A stretch of DNA of 64,000 nucleotides. Source: Nectonema munidae. Its lineage: Eukaryota; Nematomorpha; Nectonematoida; Nectonematidae. Positions within the stretch are counted from its first letter, which is position 1, and the number at the start of each line of letters is the position of its first letter. The notes under the pieces were generated by a model. The model was not told the DNA's origin. It worked only from the letters and a program-made list of their open reading frames with translations, and did not search any database. Positions 10,591 through 22,207 of this stretch are shown here, one piece after another. The translations under genes were made by a program, and so were the position numbers. The stretch covers positions 1,116,001 to 1,180,000 of the forward strand of contig JAUIRK010000885.1 in NCBI GenBank assembly GCA_030549495.1, read 5' to 3'.

Positions 10591-11460
10591 GGAATAATAC
10601 TTACCTTTAACTAATTAAATAATTGACACAGTCTAACTAACTAACCTTATAAACACAAATATATAGCAAAGTTTGTTTTTCAAGAAATGATAATTTTTAT
10701 GGTCTTAAAAAATTTAAGATTCCATAATGTTATTAAGAATAACATCGATATTTTATATGAATGTCATTGTTTCAATACTTTTAAAAACAATTTCAACTGT
10801 AAAAGAGAGTTAGAGTCTTTCAATCTATTTAATAATTCAATTTGATTGGTAAGAAATAGAAACACATTTATATGTTCTCAAATATGCCCGCAATTCAAAA
10901 TTTTTCAATCCACATTCGACCCTCCCTGCAATTTTTATATGAGTAACACGTGCGGTCATGCCGGCATCACGCATGTTCTCTAACCCCTACAAACGATATT
11001 TCAAAACATCGAAACCTATTACGATCACAGAATGATGAAGCTGCTTTTCTAAAAAAATAAATCTAAAAACACAAGCAACGTATTATTTAAATAATATTTA
11101 TTTTCTCATTTTGAATTCTTTTAAAGATATTATATACATGAAATCTAAAACCTGAAAAGGTTGGACAGGGGCGACAACCCTTCAGAATTTTTAGACACAG
11201 TTAAATTTCAATCCGGCAAAACAATGTATGCGTTGTATATACGTTAGATATTATTGCTTGATTTTTTTTATGATTATGTTATTTAGTAATATAGGGATTA
11301 ATTTGATTTTCTTTAAATTCATTAAGCTTTAAAGCAATACTTTTATTTTCAGAAAATTGATATAAAGAACAGGATAACAAAAGGAGAAGAGTCTTGTTTT
11401 AGAGGAAAAATAGGAGAAAAAAAATTGAAACCAAACGATGACCTTAATAGAAGTTTATGT
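10591..11460. other. No gene recognised
   Basis: AT-rich DNA. Two small less AT-rich patches (10916-10990, with ACACGTGCGGTCATGCCGGC, and 11155-11190) look like worn repeat ends but could not be assigned. Confidence 0.4.
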
Positions 11461-11464
11461 TTAA

Positions 11465-11585
11465 CCCTTTGAGGATCAGTGGGTCACCAGTGACCCAAGA
11501 AATGAAAATTGTCTGCTTTGAATATATAAAATTCCATTGAAAAGAAAGCCAGCGAATCCTCTTCAAAATGTTGGTCCTCAAAGGG
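11465..11585. mobile_element. piggyBac-type MITE, 121 bp, TTAA target
   Basis: It starts CCCTTTGAGGATCA and ends TGGTCCTCAAAGGG, a near-perfect terminal inverted repeat, flanked on both sides by TTAA (11461-11464 and 11586-11589). It has an internal hairpin GGGTCAC-CA-GTGACCC. There is no coding capacity. TTAA duplication with CCC-starting ends is the piggyBac signature. Confidence 0.85.
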
Positions 11586-11937
11586 TTAAGAAATTTAATT
11601 GAGTGTAAACTTTTTTTCAAATTATTTTTTTCAAGTATTCTTATAAGTTACTTTTTAGAAGAAAGAAATAAAACCATTACTGAGATGTAGATAATTGAAG
11701 AAGATGAAAATGGCATGATAAAATAAGATGAAGTGTGATTGCGTATTTTATAAAAGCTAAAAATTTGTAAATTGTGCAGATTGAAAGACTGAAACATGGT
11801 CTTAAAAGATAAGAAAAGATTTTCTGATTGAAAAATATAAACGGTAAAATCTTTACATGCATGTGTTGAAAAAAGCCCCTTGAGCAAACTATTACAGAAG
11901 TAATAGTAATTTTAGTTTACATTTTTTTTGTTTTTAA

Positions 11938-12189
11938 CCCATTAACGCTTTGAGGACCAACATTTTGAAGAGGATTTGTCTGCTTTCTTTTTCAATGGAA
12001 TTTTATATATTCAAAGCAGACGATTTTCATTTCTTGGGTCACTGGTGACCCACTGGTCCTCAAAGGGTTACCATAGAAATCAGAAGATATCTAAAAAAAC
12101 GCAGACGATTTATATTCAAAGTCATTGAAAAAAGCAGACGAAGATGAAATTACTTATGTTCACAAACGGGGGCTAGGGGACTTAATGGG
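11938..12189. mobile_element. Outer piggyBac-type MITE, TTAA target, hosting an inner copy
   Basis: TTAA (11934-11937) followed by CCCATTAA, and at the other side TTAATGGG followed by TTAA (12190-12193), form a perfect inverted terminal repeat around 252 bp. Most of the left half is a second element (11946-12067). The right part has GCAGACGA words like those inside the inner element, so the two belong to related families. Confidence 0.65.
11946..12067. mobile_element. Inner piggyBac-type MITE, inverted relative to the 11465 copy
   Basis: 122 bp, the reverse complement of the MITE at 11465-11585 with few differences (ends CGCTTTGAGGACCA and TGGTCCTCAAAGGG). The left flank is TTAA (11942-11945), which is also part of the outer element's terminal repeat. 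The right flank is TTAC, a decayed TTAA. It probably jumped into the TTAA inside the outer element's end. Confidence 0.75.
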
Positions 12190-12317
12190 TTAATTTATTT
12201 AATGGCATTAATTGACATCTATTATAATTAGGATTTTAATATTTAAGAATTTTTAGTTCTAAAGTCTTAAATATTCAAATAAACCTAAATATAAAATTGT
12301 CTTTAAAAGTAAAGGTA

Positions 12318-12462
12318 AAGGTACCGTGAGGTGCTTTCATCGAGAAGGCACAATTGCGCCCCTTTTATCGAACTATGAGAAAGTAGGCTTGATGCTGGAT
12401 CGAACCCAAGACCTTGAGTTATCGAAACCCAGTACCTAACCAACCTTACTCACGCCCCTTTG
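12318..12462 (-). mobile_element. tRNA-derived SINE (probable)
   Basis: On the minus strand the element starts near GGCGTGAGTAAGGTTGG, has a clear internal promoter B-box-like GGTTCGATCC at about 12391-12400, and ends in a (CTTTAC)n tail next to 12318. This layout (tRNA-like head, unrelated body, short simple-repeat tail) fits a SINE. An A box is not convincing, and no target duplication was found. Confidence 0.55.
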
Positions 12463-12479
12463 AAATCAGTAAAGACTGA

Positions 12480-13928
12480 TTTCAAATATAAAATTTACAT
12501 AATAATCTGTAAGGTTTAAAATTTCCTTATAAATTTGAAAATAGTCCTAAGATCGAAAATGTCCTTATAAGCCTGAACAAAATAATCTTAAAATTTCCAA
12601 GTATGGAGTAAAGAGATGTAAGTTCAACAACAAAAGTTTTAAGGGCAACACGTAGAGCAAAAAATGTTCAATTTGTATTTTGGAATGTTCGATTTTCCTT
12701 CCTCTGTCAAGCAGGCTAAGAAGTCTACGTCGAAAAACAATCATAATCCTAGAACTAAATGAAACTTTCGAATAATGTACTTAGTCTTTGGGACTTGGGG
12801 TGAGGAAAACAATCCTTACAATGATCTTTTGGTAGCTTCACATCTAGTGCCAAAAATTAGAAAGTATACTCAAAGTAAATAAGTTTTTGCACAATTTGAA
12901 TTGTCTTATCCGTTGATAAAAGATACTGGTTTAAAAGTGGCATCCCATATGTTTCAAGCCTGATTATTTCAAAATGTCATTGAATGACCCACTGCCCAAA
13001 GCTACTGCCGATGACACTGTGATTACGCGAAAAAGCAAGAGGGTCACTTCTTCCATCACGTTTACAAGTTAGCACGGCTGTCAACACCTTCAGAATATGT
13101 GTCTTCAAAATAACTGCATTATTTTATGGATAAATTGTTCCCAATTTCCACACGCTAGGAAAAATAGACTTAATATTATAATAAACTATCATTTCGCTCT
13201 TTGACGCCGTTAACATAACTTTCCATTGAATGAGTTTTTTTTAGCTTTTGTTGCATTTCAAACCTGTTGATATTTCTGCATAAAAATATCATTCATTCGA
13301 GCAAAAACAAAAGCGAAAAATATGCGCGCATTTGATTGAATTGTTGTGATCTCACTTCTTCAAATATTTCAGGACCCTTTCATTTATAAAAGCAGAGAGT
13401 TTTGAGCAAGAAGTCGGTAGTAAAGCTCTTTTCAAGGATTCGTAGTGGAAATGCTATTGGGATAAATTAGTTCACTTTAAGATTTCATAAAGTCAGGGGA
13501 AGAGCGCAAACTCTGAACTTAGTATGAAATTCTATTTCACTCTGCAGACGACAAACCGATAAACTTTAGCTCACAAATAAAATTGGTCTCGGAAAAAAAA
13601 ATTGAATTTTTTGAATTTTTACTTTGTAAGAAATTACTTAAATTTAAGTATAATTTCGGAAATTTAATTTCAAATAATATCAAAATTTGAAATTCGATAT
13701 TTATGTTTAGTAATTTCACTAATACAGGTTTTAGTGCATAACAAATCTTTCACTTTCAGAGTCTTCACTGTCAATCACTACATCTCGTTTCTTTTATTAT
13801 CATCCTCCTCAGTGATATTTTTAACTCTTCTAAGTTTTTGTTGATTTTGAGAATCAGAGTTGTAGACAACGGGTGAGTTAAAATATACCTTTAGTAGATC
13901 ACTAAGAAAATTATAAGTGTCAAATTAA
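12480..13928. other. No gene recognised
   Basis: AT-rich spacer. The stretch 12640-13120 is less AT-rich and has short coding-like runs in several frames without a recognisable family. It may be a decayed element. Confidence 0.4.
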
Positions 13929-13948
13929 TTAATTAATTAATTAAGTTG

Positions 13949-14298
13949 TTTTGTGACGTTCGCACACATCCTTTCGGATATCGTGGCCCGCCCGGAAGGC
14001 TGAGTCCAAGTCTAACTGGACTTTCCATCCCACTAAACACCTATCGGCCCTTGTTACAAAAGAATAGCTATACCTTGTTATATATATTATTTTACAAGAA
14101 TTTATGTGACAATATATAAATACAACTGAGAGAACGATATAATCCTAACGCGAACGCTCCCAATTTGGGAAACAAACTTATTGTCTAGTGATAGCTTGAT
14201 TACTAACCACGTAGAATCGCCTCGCTAGAGCACTACCTAACCGTAAAAACCTTTGAATTCTTCAGAGGAAGAAAACCAGGATAAAAAACCGGCACTTT
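13949..14298. mobile_element. SINE-like insertion of 350 bp with about 20-bp target duplication
   Basis: A less AT-rich block (with CGTGGCCCGCCCGGAAGGC on the plus strand) is flanked by the direct repeat TTAATTAATTAATTAAGTTG at 13929-13948 and 14299-14318. The pre-insertion site can be read as a single TTAA-repeat followed by GTTGGATAAGTGTC. It has no terminal inverted repeats, which argues for a retroposon. The minus strand has tRNA-like wording (GGTTAGGTAGTGCTC). Part of the direct repeat could reflect the low-complexity target itself. Confidence 0.55.
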
Positions 14299-14318
14299 TT
14301 AATTAATTAATTAAGTTG

Positions 14319-15825
14319 GATAAGTGTCAAAGAAAAGAAAAATTATAAAGTCGGAAGAAAAATTATAAGTGCCAATCTTGTTATTACGTCGTTATGATTG
14401 GTGCAATATATAGAAGTTTAATTTTTTCCATAATTTATCTAATAACCAATAAAAAATTTTTTTTTTCTCATTATTATATTTATGGATCGATTTTAAGCAA
14501 AAAAATTTCACCCAGCGGGAAGCGTAATGCAATTTTTTAAGTGTTGCAACTGAAAAAATAATAACTATTAAAGATCTTGGCAAAGCACTGATCCCAATTA
14601 TGCAGTGCCTATAGTGAATGGAACTAAAAGTTTGCAATTTTATCAAATTAGCTTACTATATACACAGTAAATCCACTATAGCACGGATCCATGGCTTAGA
14701 CGTCACTATCCATGTTATAAACGATCTACTGTTAACTTTTATAGTGTTCAGCTTTCGTAACATTTGCTTCAACTATTCTCCCATTTCATTTTTTCCAAGG
14801 CCTACAGAAAAAAAACTTCAGAAATATGAAGAGAGAGTAGGATCACTATTTGCGAACAAAGAACACATTTCTTCATCTATTTATCCATTTAAATTTCCAA
14901 AGGTCACTAAATAACACATATCCAAATAAGTAAATGTGTAAAATTGGTATGCTCTGACCGCTAAAAATGTATAAAAACGAACTATAAAAAAACAGATTTT
15001 TACTGTCTTTTCTCCTAATTTATCGCAAAATTCTGTATACCCTGCATTAGATTTTATCTGAGATTATCATAGGCCGGTTCTGTTGTATGTATATAAAAGA
15101 ACAATAGGTAAATTATATATAAAAGGTATAACATGCTTAAAAGGTGAAAAATAGTTGTTAATTAGGTGATATTAAAATACACAATGAAATTTTTACACAC
15201 GCAGTGTCTCTTATCATTCATATGTAGATAATAATGGGAATTTTGAGAAACGAAATGAAGTATTAATTTTATTCTTCTTTGTATATCCTCAATTCCGTCA
15301 ATACTTGCGTGACTAAAAACAAAAAGTGTGCAAAATTTTATAATCAAATCCTTTAAACATCTTAAGCGACACTTTTTTATAGCGCATTAACGTGAATTCA
15401 CTGCTTAATTTAAGTGATACTTTTCATTTAATTATCTTTGTATAATAAACTAATAAACCTACTCTTTTATTCAAGTTTTAGAAGGAAAGCTTTTACTTTT
15501 TAAGAAAACATCGAGTGTAGTGTGTATAATTATGTATGAAACTTATTTGAATCAATTTACCAGTAAAATTGGGATAAAATATAAATTTTTATATTTTATA
15601 TATACGGATTCATGACATTCTATATCTTCTGATTAAAGAAATTGGAGGCTTCACTATGATACCCTTAATTAAAAGATAACTCTGCTAAAATATAAATTTC
15701 TATATCAAAAAATTCTAATCTCAATTTTTAATCAAAATTTCAAATGTTATTTTTATTAAAAATAACAGTTGAAAAGTCATTTCTTAAATATAAAGATAAA
15801 TATAATGAAACCATAAAATAGGATT
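14319..15825. other. No gene recognised
   Basis: AT-rich DNA with short frames but no protein-like translation or clear repeat. Confidence 0.45.
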
Positions 15826-16487
15826 CACTGACGGATTTAAAGGGGGCCGAACCGGTGTACGCCCCCCCCCCCCCCCTAAAATTGCATTGCCAATTGCTTG
15901 AAAATTTTTCTTGATCTAATTCTTTTCGTGGAACTCAAATATTATGATGGCTTCTACAACTCGTTTTTTAGATTCGATCTTTCTCTAAAGTGAGAAGCCC
16001 TAAAAAGTTTTTTATGTTTCAATCGTTCTTAAGTGTGACACTTATTACTTTTATATTATCAAATTTTTTGTAAATTTATTATTTAAACACACCAAGTTTT
16101 ACCACATCAATTCACTTCGCAGTTCAATGAAAGAGGATCGTTTTAATGATCTCATTCTTCTTTTTGTTCACAGAGATATTCGATTGGATATTGACACCAT
16201 TATTTATATGGATGCTAAAAAGTTTCCTAGACGGATGAGGCTCCTTAATCCTCTTACTTCTTAATCTAGTTACTTTCCTATGATAAACTTATACTTTTTG
16301 ATATATTATTATGATACTCTAAATTTTATGATAAAAAGTCAATTTTCGCTTTTTATTAAACTATTACCCAAAATAAGATAAAAATAGCTTATAAATTTTG
16401 ATAAAGCTTAAATTTTTATGCTTCAAATTTGAGTTCTAGTTTAGTAAAATCCGCACCCTCTAATACCAAATTCTAGATCCGCCCCTG
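15826..16487. mobile_element. hAT-like MITE with internal poly-C tract
   Basis: The ends are CACTGACGGATTTA (15826) and, reverse-complemented, CAGGGGCGGATCTA (16487): a 14-bp terminal repeat with 4 differences, of the common CAGxGGCGGATC hAT type. A C-homopolymer of about 17 bp follows the left end (near 15861-15880). Flanks GGATTCAC and GAATTCAT agree at 6 of 8 positions and may be the worn target duplication, which would shift the left boundary by a few bases. No coding capacity. Confidence 0.55.
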
Positions 16488-18052
16488 GAATTCATAGAAT
16501 AGTTTCTGCTGAAATCATTAAACACTCCCGTATATAAAAATGCACTTTGTTTTAACAAATATCTACAGTCTAATTTTTGTTATATAACTTGAATCATTTG
16601 AATAAATTATTTCTTCTTATTCATCTTCTAAAAACACAGGCGCAAAACTCAAAACGTATAAGATATCTATCAGGTAAATTGACGAAACTTTTCAGTTTAA
16701 TGAATCGCAGAGGATAAATATTTTCTAATTTTTTTATTTAGTATGATATGTCAATATGAAATGTCAAAATTATTTTATAATTCGGTATAAACGAATAAAT
16801 TTTACTGCAAATATGATAATTGACGTATAATTTTTATAACGATTTTCGACTGTCTCTTTCTCTCTATTTGTTTATTGAATATAATTTAGAAAAATTGAAT
16901 AAAATGCTTGTATTTAAATTGAAATATCTACGTCAAATTGAAATCTTTTCATTCGTTGCAATTTCAGAAAGACATTGTCTACAAACTGGTTTTTGAATTA
17001 AGTGCAATGTATTTTTATCATAATATTCTATATTTAACCTTATTTTGACATGCTCCTTTTTTCAATACTGAAACACAGTTTGCAAATGGATGAATATTTT
17101 TGGTATCCCAGAAAATAGATGACTGTATTGACGTAGTATAACTATTCTATATCAATTTTTTTCTAATTTTGGGCAATATAACATGTGCCTTCACGCTAGA
17201 TATTTAAAATATCTTATAAAAGGCTGATAAAGACCATCTGATGAATTCAGACATTGTAACAACATTTTGTGGTTTCCTTTTTATGCCAACCACAATAACT
17301 TTTTTGTTTTTATGTATAAATTTGAAAGAATAAATATATTTTTTATTTTGTTTATCTATATAGTGGAAAGGCAAGCTTGAATTTTCAATAAAAAGATATG
17401 AAGAGCAATTGTCACCTATCTATTCTGAGCAGTTTTCTTTTCAACTCTCCCTCTTTACAAATTTTACTTTTGCAGCTCCAGATAAACGTGACTAATATAT
17501 AAGCTAGAGATAACATTATGTTTAATACTAAAAATCTGGCATACCTTTCAAAATGGTAAGAACTGGATTAAAAGTAGGGAAAATCTTTAAATTATCAAAT
17601 AAAAGTCATTTTGCAAAAAATAATTGCTGCCTGAATCACCACTCTCCCTCTCAAAAATTTTTACTTCTGAGTGCATTTTACAGAAATTAAGTTTTCGGAT
17701 TTGAATGTTTTCCTAGGTTAGTTCTAACATTTAAAACTATGGAGATATTTTTGATAAAAATTTTATTGCCAGAAATTTGTTTGCAAAAAAGTAACCGTTG
17801 TTAAATAATTATCTGTTATCAATTGATTTAGTGAAATTCAGAACAACTGACTACATTGATGTATACGTATTAAAAATGTTCCCAAATGTGGTATTATATC
17901 GTTACAAAATTGGCTTGATTCAGCTTTCAAATTTTTATTCCAAACTTGTGTTGTATATTCGCCTATAATAATAATTAGTAAATTTACGCTTTGCTTTAAT
18001 CCAAAAAGTCTGATCATGCATTTATCATTGTTAAATGTGGAATATAGCATCA
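16488..18052. other. No gene recognised
   Basis: Long AT-rich spacer with no protein-like frame, RNA gene or repeat boundary that I can support. Confidence 0.45.
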
Positions 18053-18054
18053 TA

Positions 18055-18438
18055 AGTTCAACTGAAATGTTTTCAAATTCAAGTGAAATTTTTCAAGTTC
18101 AAGTGAAATTTTTTTAAGTTTTATGTAGTTTTATTTTTAGGTTCAACTTGAAAACTAATTTTTTTATTGAGTTTGAAAATATTTAATTTTTTGTTGAGAG
18201 AAGATATATATATTGAATTACACAACTTTTACAAATTTTTAGAGTTCTAAAAAAATTAAAAAATGAAAACTAAAAATTTATTTTTGTAAAAATATTTATT
18301 ACCGATCATAAAAAATTTTCAAGTCGAATCGAAAGATAAAATACTCTTAAAACTTAAAAACGTTACTTAAATTTGAAAACGTTTCACTTGAACTTGAAAA
18401 CGTTTCACTTGAATTTGAAAACATTTCACTTGAACTTG
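18055..18438. mobile_element. TA-flanked MITE with tandemly iterated inverted ends
   Basis: The left end begins AGTTCAACTGAAATGTTTTC. The right end, reverse-complemented, begins CAAGTTCAAGTGAAATG. Each end is built of about 21-bp units (TTTTCAAGTTCAAGTGAAA-like): two to three on the left (18055-18120) and four on the right (18360-18438). It is flanked by TA on both sides (18053-18054, 18439-18440). The centre is A/T-rich and non-coding. Probably a non-autonomous Tc1/mariner-type or foldback element. Confidence 0.6.
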
Positions 18439-19440
18439 TAATGCTATATATGTCTTTGTGTGTTTTCAACGAATCTTTCAAATATGCAAAAAAATTATAC
18501 AAAATTTATATTTTTAAAGATTAGAATGGTTTAAATAAAAAATTGAGAAAAATCCTTAATTTTTAAAAACATAATAGACTATTCAATTCACAAGCAAAAT
18601 CATTGATTTGATTAACGATACATTTTATACAATTTCAAGATTTAGGTAATCTTTAATAACAAATTTTTCAATTATGATGTAAAGTTTAAAGCACTGTCTT
18701 TTCTTCAACATGTGCATTTTCTGCAATTGGAAATTTTCTTTAGGATTCAACAGTTTTGCTCCCTCTCTAGTATTTTTTAGAGAATGCCCTTTCTCGTAGT
18801 TCTTTTAATATAAAGGATTAAAACTGAGTAAGAGCTTTACATTTTTAATTTAATCATGGGATCTAGTTCTAATTATATTTGAGCTCAGAAAATATTTTAA
18901 AATTCTCGTCCTTTATAACGAAAAGTTTTAGTTTTTTTTTATCAATTCGCAATTTTAAATTTATTCAAATAGGAGAGGGAGTTAAATACCGGATTGACAC
19001 AATTATTTCATACTTATACACAAAAATGCTTTTCAATAGCTCTACTGAATTCTTGATCTATAATGATAAATTACAAAAGTGTCACTGAGAATATCATGCA
19101 CAATGTATTGATATTTTTCATTTATTTACATGAAGATCAAGGATTCCAAACTATTTTTGCATAATCTCCATTTTTCGAGAAAAATATGAATCGTCCACAC
19201 GCATGACTTTGTAAGAATTATCTTTAATTTTTGTTATAGTTTTCTTGTATTGTATTTGTTATATATATTTTTTTAAATCGTTCTAACTAAACAACGCCAA
19301 TTTGTCGCCCATTTAATACATATCAAATGAAATAAAGAGTAAACCAGGTTTTATATGTAAAGTATATTTTATTTGAGGTTAAAATTTATAATGGGAATCA
19401 GGCTAATTCGGTGTCAAGTGAATTCTATCTCTGAATATAT
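18439..19440. other. No gene recognised
   Basis: AT-rich spacer with no supportable feature before the minisatellite. Confidence 0.45.
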
Positions 19441-19970
19441 TAATATTAATATTGCGCTAAGGCCGAATTGTTCAAAGGCCGAATTATGTCTAGGCCAAAT
19501 TACCCAGAGACCGAATTATCTCCAGGCCAAATTGTCCAAAGGCCGAATTATCTCCAGGCCAAATTGTAGAAAGGCTGAATTTTCGAGAGGCCGAATTATT
19601 TCCAGGCAAAATTGTTCAGAGGTCAAATTGTCGAGAGGCCGAATTATTTCAAGGCCAAATTTCCCAGAGGTCGAATTATCTTGAGGCCGAATTATTTCCA
19701 GACCAAATTGGTCAGAGGTCGAATTATCTCGAGGTCAAATTGTCGATAAGCCGAATGATCTCCAGGCCAAATTGTCCAGAGATTTCTAGGCCGAATTATC
19801 TCCATGCCAAATTTTCCAGAGACCAAATTGTCGAGAGGCCGAATTATTTCTAGGCCAATTTTCTCAGAGGTTGAATTATCTCGAGACCAAATTGTCGAGA
19901 TACCGAATTATCTCCAATCCAAATTGTTCAGAGGCAATATTATCTTGATGCCAAATTGTCCCTGACCCTT
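19441..19970. repeat. Decayed minisatellite, about 20-24-bp units (GGCCGAATTATC / GGCCAAATTGTC)
   Basis: About 24 degenerate units alternate between GAGGCCGAATTATCTC-like and CAGGCCAAATTGTCC-like forms across 530 bp. Unit length and sequence vary, so the array is old. A plus-strand frame through part of it is a translated repeat, not a gene. Confidence 0.9.
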
Positions 19971-20130
19971 TATAATGTAAATGGTTGCAGTAAATAAAAT
20001 TATGAAGCTCTGTTTTACATTTTCATTCATTTTAGAATTTGGAACATAGTGACTAAAAATTATCATCAGTTGCCTCATGTGTCCAATCTCTTGACGTGTG
20101 GAAAATATCCTTATGTAAAATGAAATAAAT

Positions 20131-20213
20131 ATATCACTGCAGTTGTCTCGGTGAAATTATTGTAGACGGCATTTGTCTGAAGGTAATTGTCGCGCTGCAA
20201 TTGATAAGGGTGC
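20131..20213. repeat. Short decayed tandem repeat (GCAATTGTC-like)
   Basis: Four to five degenerate 15-18-bp units (CAGTTGTCTCGGTG, GCATTTGTCTGAAG, GTAATTGTCGCGCT, GCAATTGATAAGG) lie directly next to the LINE C tail. The wording resembles the 19.4-kb array. Confidence 0.6.
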
Positions 20214-22110
20214 AATTCAAATTCAAATTCAGTTTATTGAATCAAAACACATGTTCTGTAGTGGAAGGTTCACTTTAAAAATTGGTAGGTGTTATATATT
20301 ATCAAATTAAGTAGATGTATGTGTATATACTATAAAGAATATGAAAGAAATAAATTTAAATCAAAAAGTAAAGTCTCTAAGTAGATGTAGAAAAAGATCA
20401 TGCTTAAATTTGAAGTAGGATGTGGTAATGAAGGTAAGTATTTCTGGGTAATGAATTGAAGAGAGGGGAGGATGTTGAATAAAATGTTTTTTGAGCTTCT
20501 GGTTTCTGGTTCTTTTGGGAGGAATGTTGGAAAACTTGTTCAATTTCAATTGTGTTTTGTTGAGGGGATTATGGAGTTCTTTAAATGTAATCAGAAGAAA
20601 TTTAAACTGAAAAAACTTTATGTTTGGGAGGATGTTCGTATGTTGTAGATGAGATTTTAATTTTGTTGAATTGTTGAGGTTAAAAATGTACATAAAGCAG
20701 TTTTTGTCAATCTGTTGAATTTTTTTAAGCCCTTTTTGCTTAAGAGAGGGAAATATGTTACAATGGCATACTTGAAGTTATTCAGAATGTAAGTATTTAC
20801 CAAATCTGTTTTGAGAGTGTTTGAGATAAAAGGAAATGATTTTTTTTAAATAGCAAGTTTGAGTTTGGATTTTGATATCAGTTTGTTGAAGTAATTTTCT
20901 ATTGAGAATGTGTTTGAGATATTAAAGCCAAAATGTTAATGTAGTTTGATGATCTAATTCCTGGGGATTTTAAAGGAGTTGGGATGATTTTGTAGATTTT
21001 TGGAGAGAAGAATGTAGTAGTGGTCTTAGAAAGGTTGAGAGTCATGCAATTTGCACTACACCATTTATCTACACATTGGGATGTATTTGAAACTATAACT
21101 TCTAGTTCTTCTACAGATTCATGGGAGGAGACCAAATAGATATCGTCCGCATAATGAAATTTTTTTGTGTGAGGCGTGTTTATAGAATTTGGAAGATCAT
21201 TATTGAAAAGGTTGAAAAGGATAGGACTAAGTGTGGAGCTTTGGGGTAGTCCATGGTTAGAGTGTATTTTTGAAGATTACTTGTTGTTGAAGTAGGTTTG
21301 AGTGGAGCGGTTTGATAGGTAAGAGCTGAGTAGGCAGAGGCTATTTGAGTCAAAGCTGATGCTTTTGAGTTTGTCAAGGAGGAGAGCATGATCAATGTGG
21401 TTAAAAGCCTGAGTGAGGTCAAATGAAGTTATCGAGACGTAGTGTTGACAGTTAAGCTGCGAAAATAGGAATTGGATAATGTCTTGGATGTATTCGTTGG
21501 AAGAACGATTTTTTTGAGAACTATATTGGTGGATGTATAAAATTGCGTTCTTTTCTATATATTCCGTTATCTGATAGATATAGATCTTTTCGAATATTTT
21601 TGATATTGCCGGTATGTTTGATATAGGTCTAAAGTTCGCTATATCAAGTTTTGAGCCTTTTTTGTGTTTGGCAATTATAATTGTGTTTTTCAATGAGAAG
21701 GGAATTTCGTTGTGTATAAATGAAAGGTTGATGAAGTGTGTTCGTTTAGGTATTATATAATGCTCTGACAATCTTTTAAAACTTTCATAGGGAAAGGATC
21801 AAGTGGAAAGGAGTTGGGTTTGGACGAATGGATAGCATGTAGGACTTTATTAGGAGTAATGAGGTCAAATTTAAAATGAGATTGTATCTTTGGCTTAATA
21901 CTATTGAGGGCTTTAAAGTGTGAGTAGTCAGTGATGACATAGTTGTTTTTTGTAAATACATTATTAAAAGTGTTGCTTATTATTTTTGCGTCGTGAGTAA
22001 TTTTACTGTTTAGACTTTAGAGTAATGTGGAAACTTGTGGCATCTTTTGGTTTTGAAGTGTTGTGGCTTGACTTTTTACTAAATTCCAAAATTCTTTCTG
22101 ATTGGGGCGT
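20214..22110 (-). mobile_element. LINE C: 5'-truncated CR1/L2-like LINE, minus strand
   Basis: On the minus strand this runs from a linker (NQKEFWNLVKSQATTLQ, near 22100) through the RT to a C-terminal domain and a 3' UTR ending in ATTCAATAAACTGAATTTG with a short (AATTTG)n tail at 20238-20214. A hexamer tail is typical of CR1/L2-type LINEs. The endonuclease and ORF1 are missing, consistent with the usual 5' truncation. No clear target duplication was found. Confidence 0.85.
20361..22110 (-). pseudogene. LINE C ORF2 (reverse transcriptase), broken
   Basis: RT pieces on the minus strand: KHKKGSKLDIANFRPISNI and ISKIFEKIYIYQITEYIE (21771-21277), FDLTQAFNHIDHALLLDKL, LSSYLSNRSTQTYF; then, in another frame, SSTLSPILFNLFNNDLPNS and the intact catalytic box HYADDIYLVSSHES at about 21130; then CVDKWCSANCMTLNLSKT (21135-20899). 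A C-terminal frame (20693-20361) reads LNNSTKLKSHLQHTNI onward and ends FTF-stop. Frameshifts separate these pieces. The family assignment is firm; the exact clade is inference. Confidence 0.85.
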
Positions 22111-22207
22111 TATGTTAGTAGTATACCTTTACATGTATAAAAAAATAAATTTTTGCAATTTATTCATGGCAAAATAATGTTAAAAATATGAAAACATAGG
22201 TACACTA

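Noticed and set aside
12318-12462. tRNA gene
   Set aside because: A B-box-like GGTTCGATCC is present, but no cloverleaf could be drawn and a simple tail follows, so a SINE is more likely.
19373-19684. 103-codon plus-strand frame
   Set aside because: It is a translation of the decayed minisatellite (repeated RPNC / GRIISRPN words), with no independent protein character.
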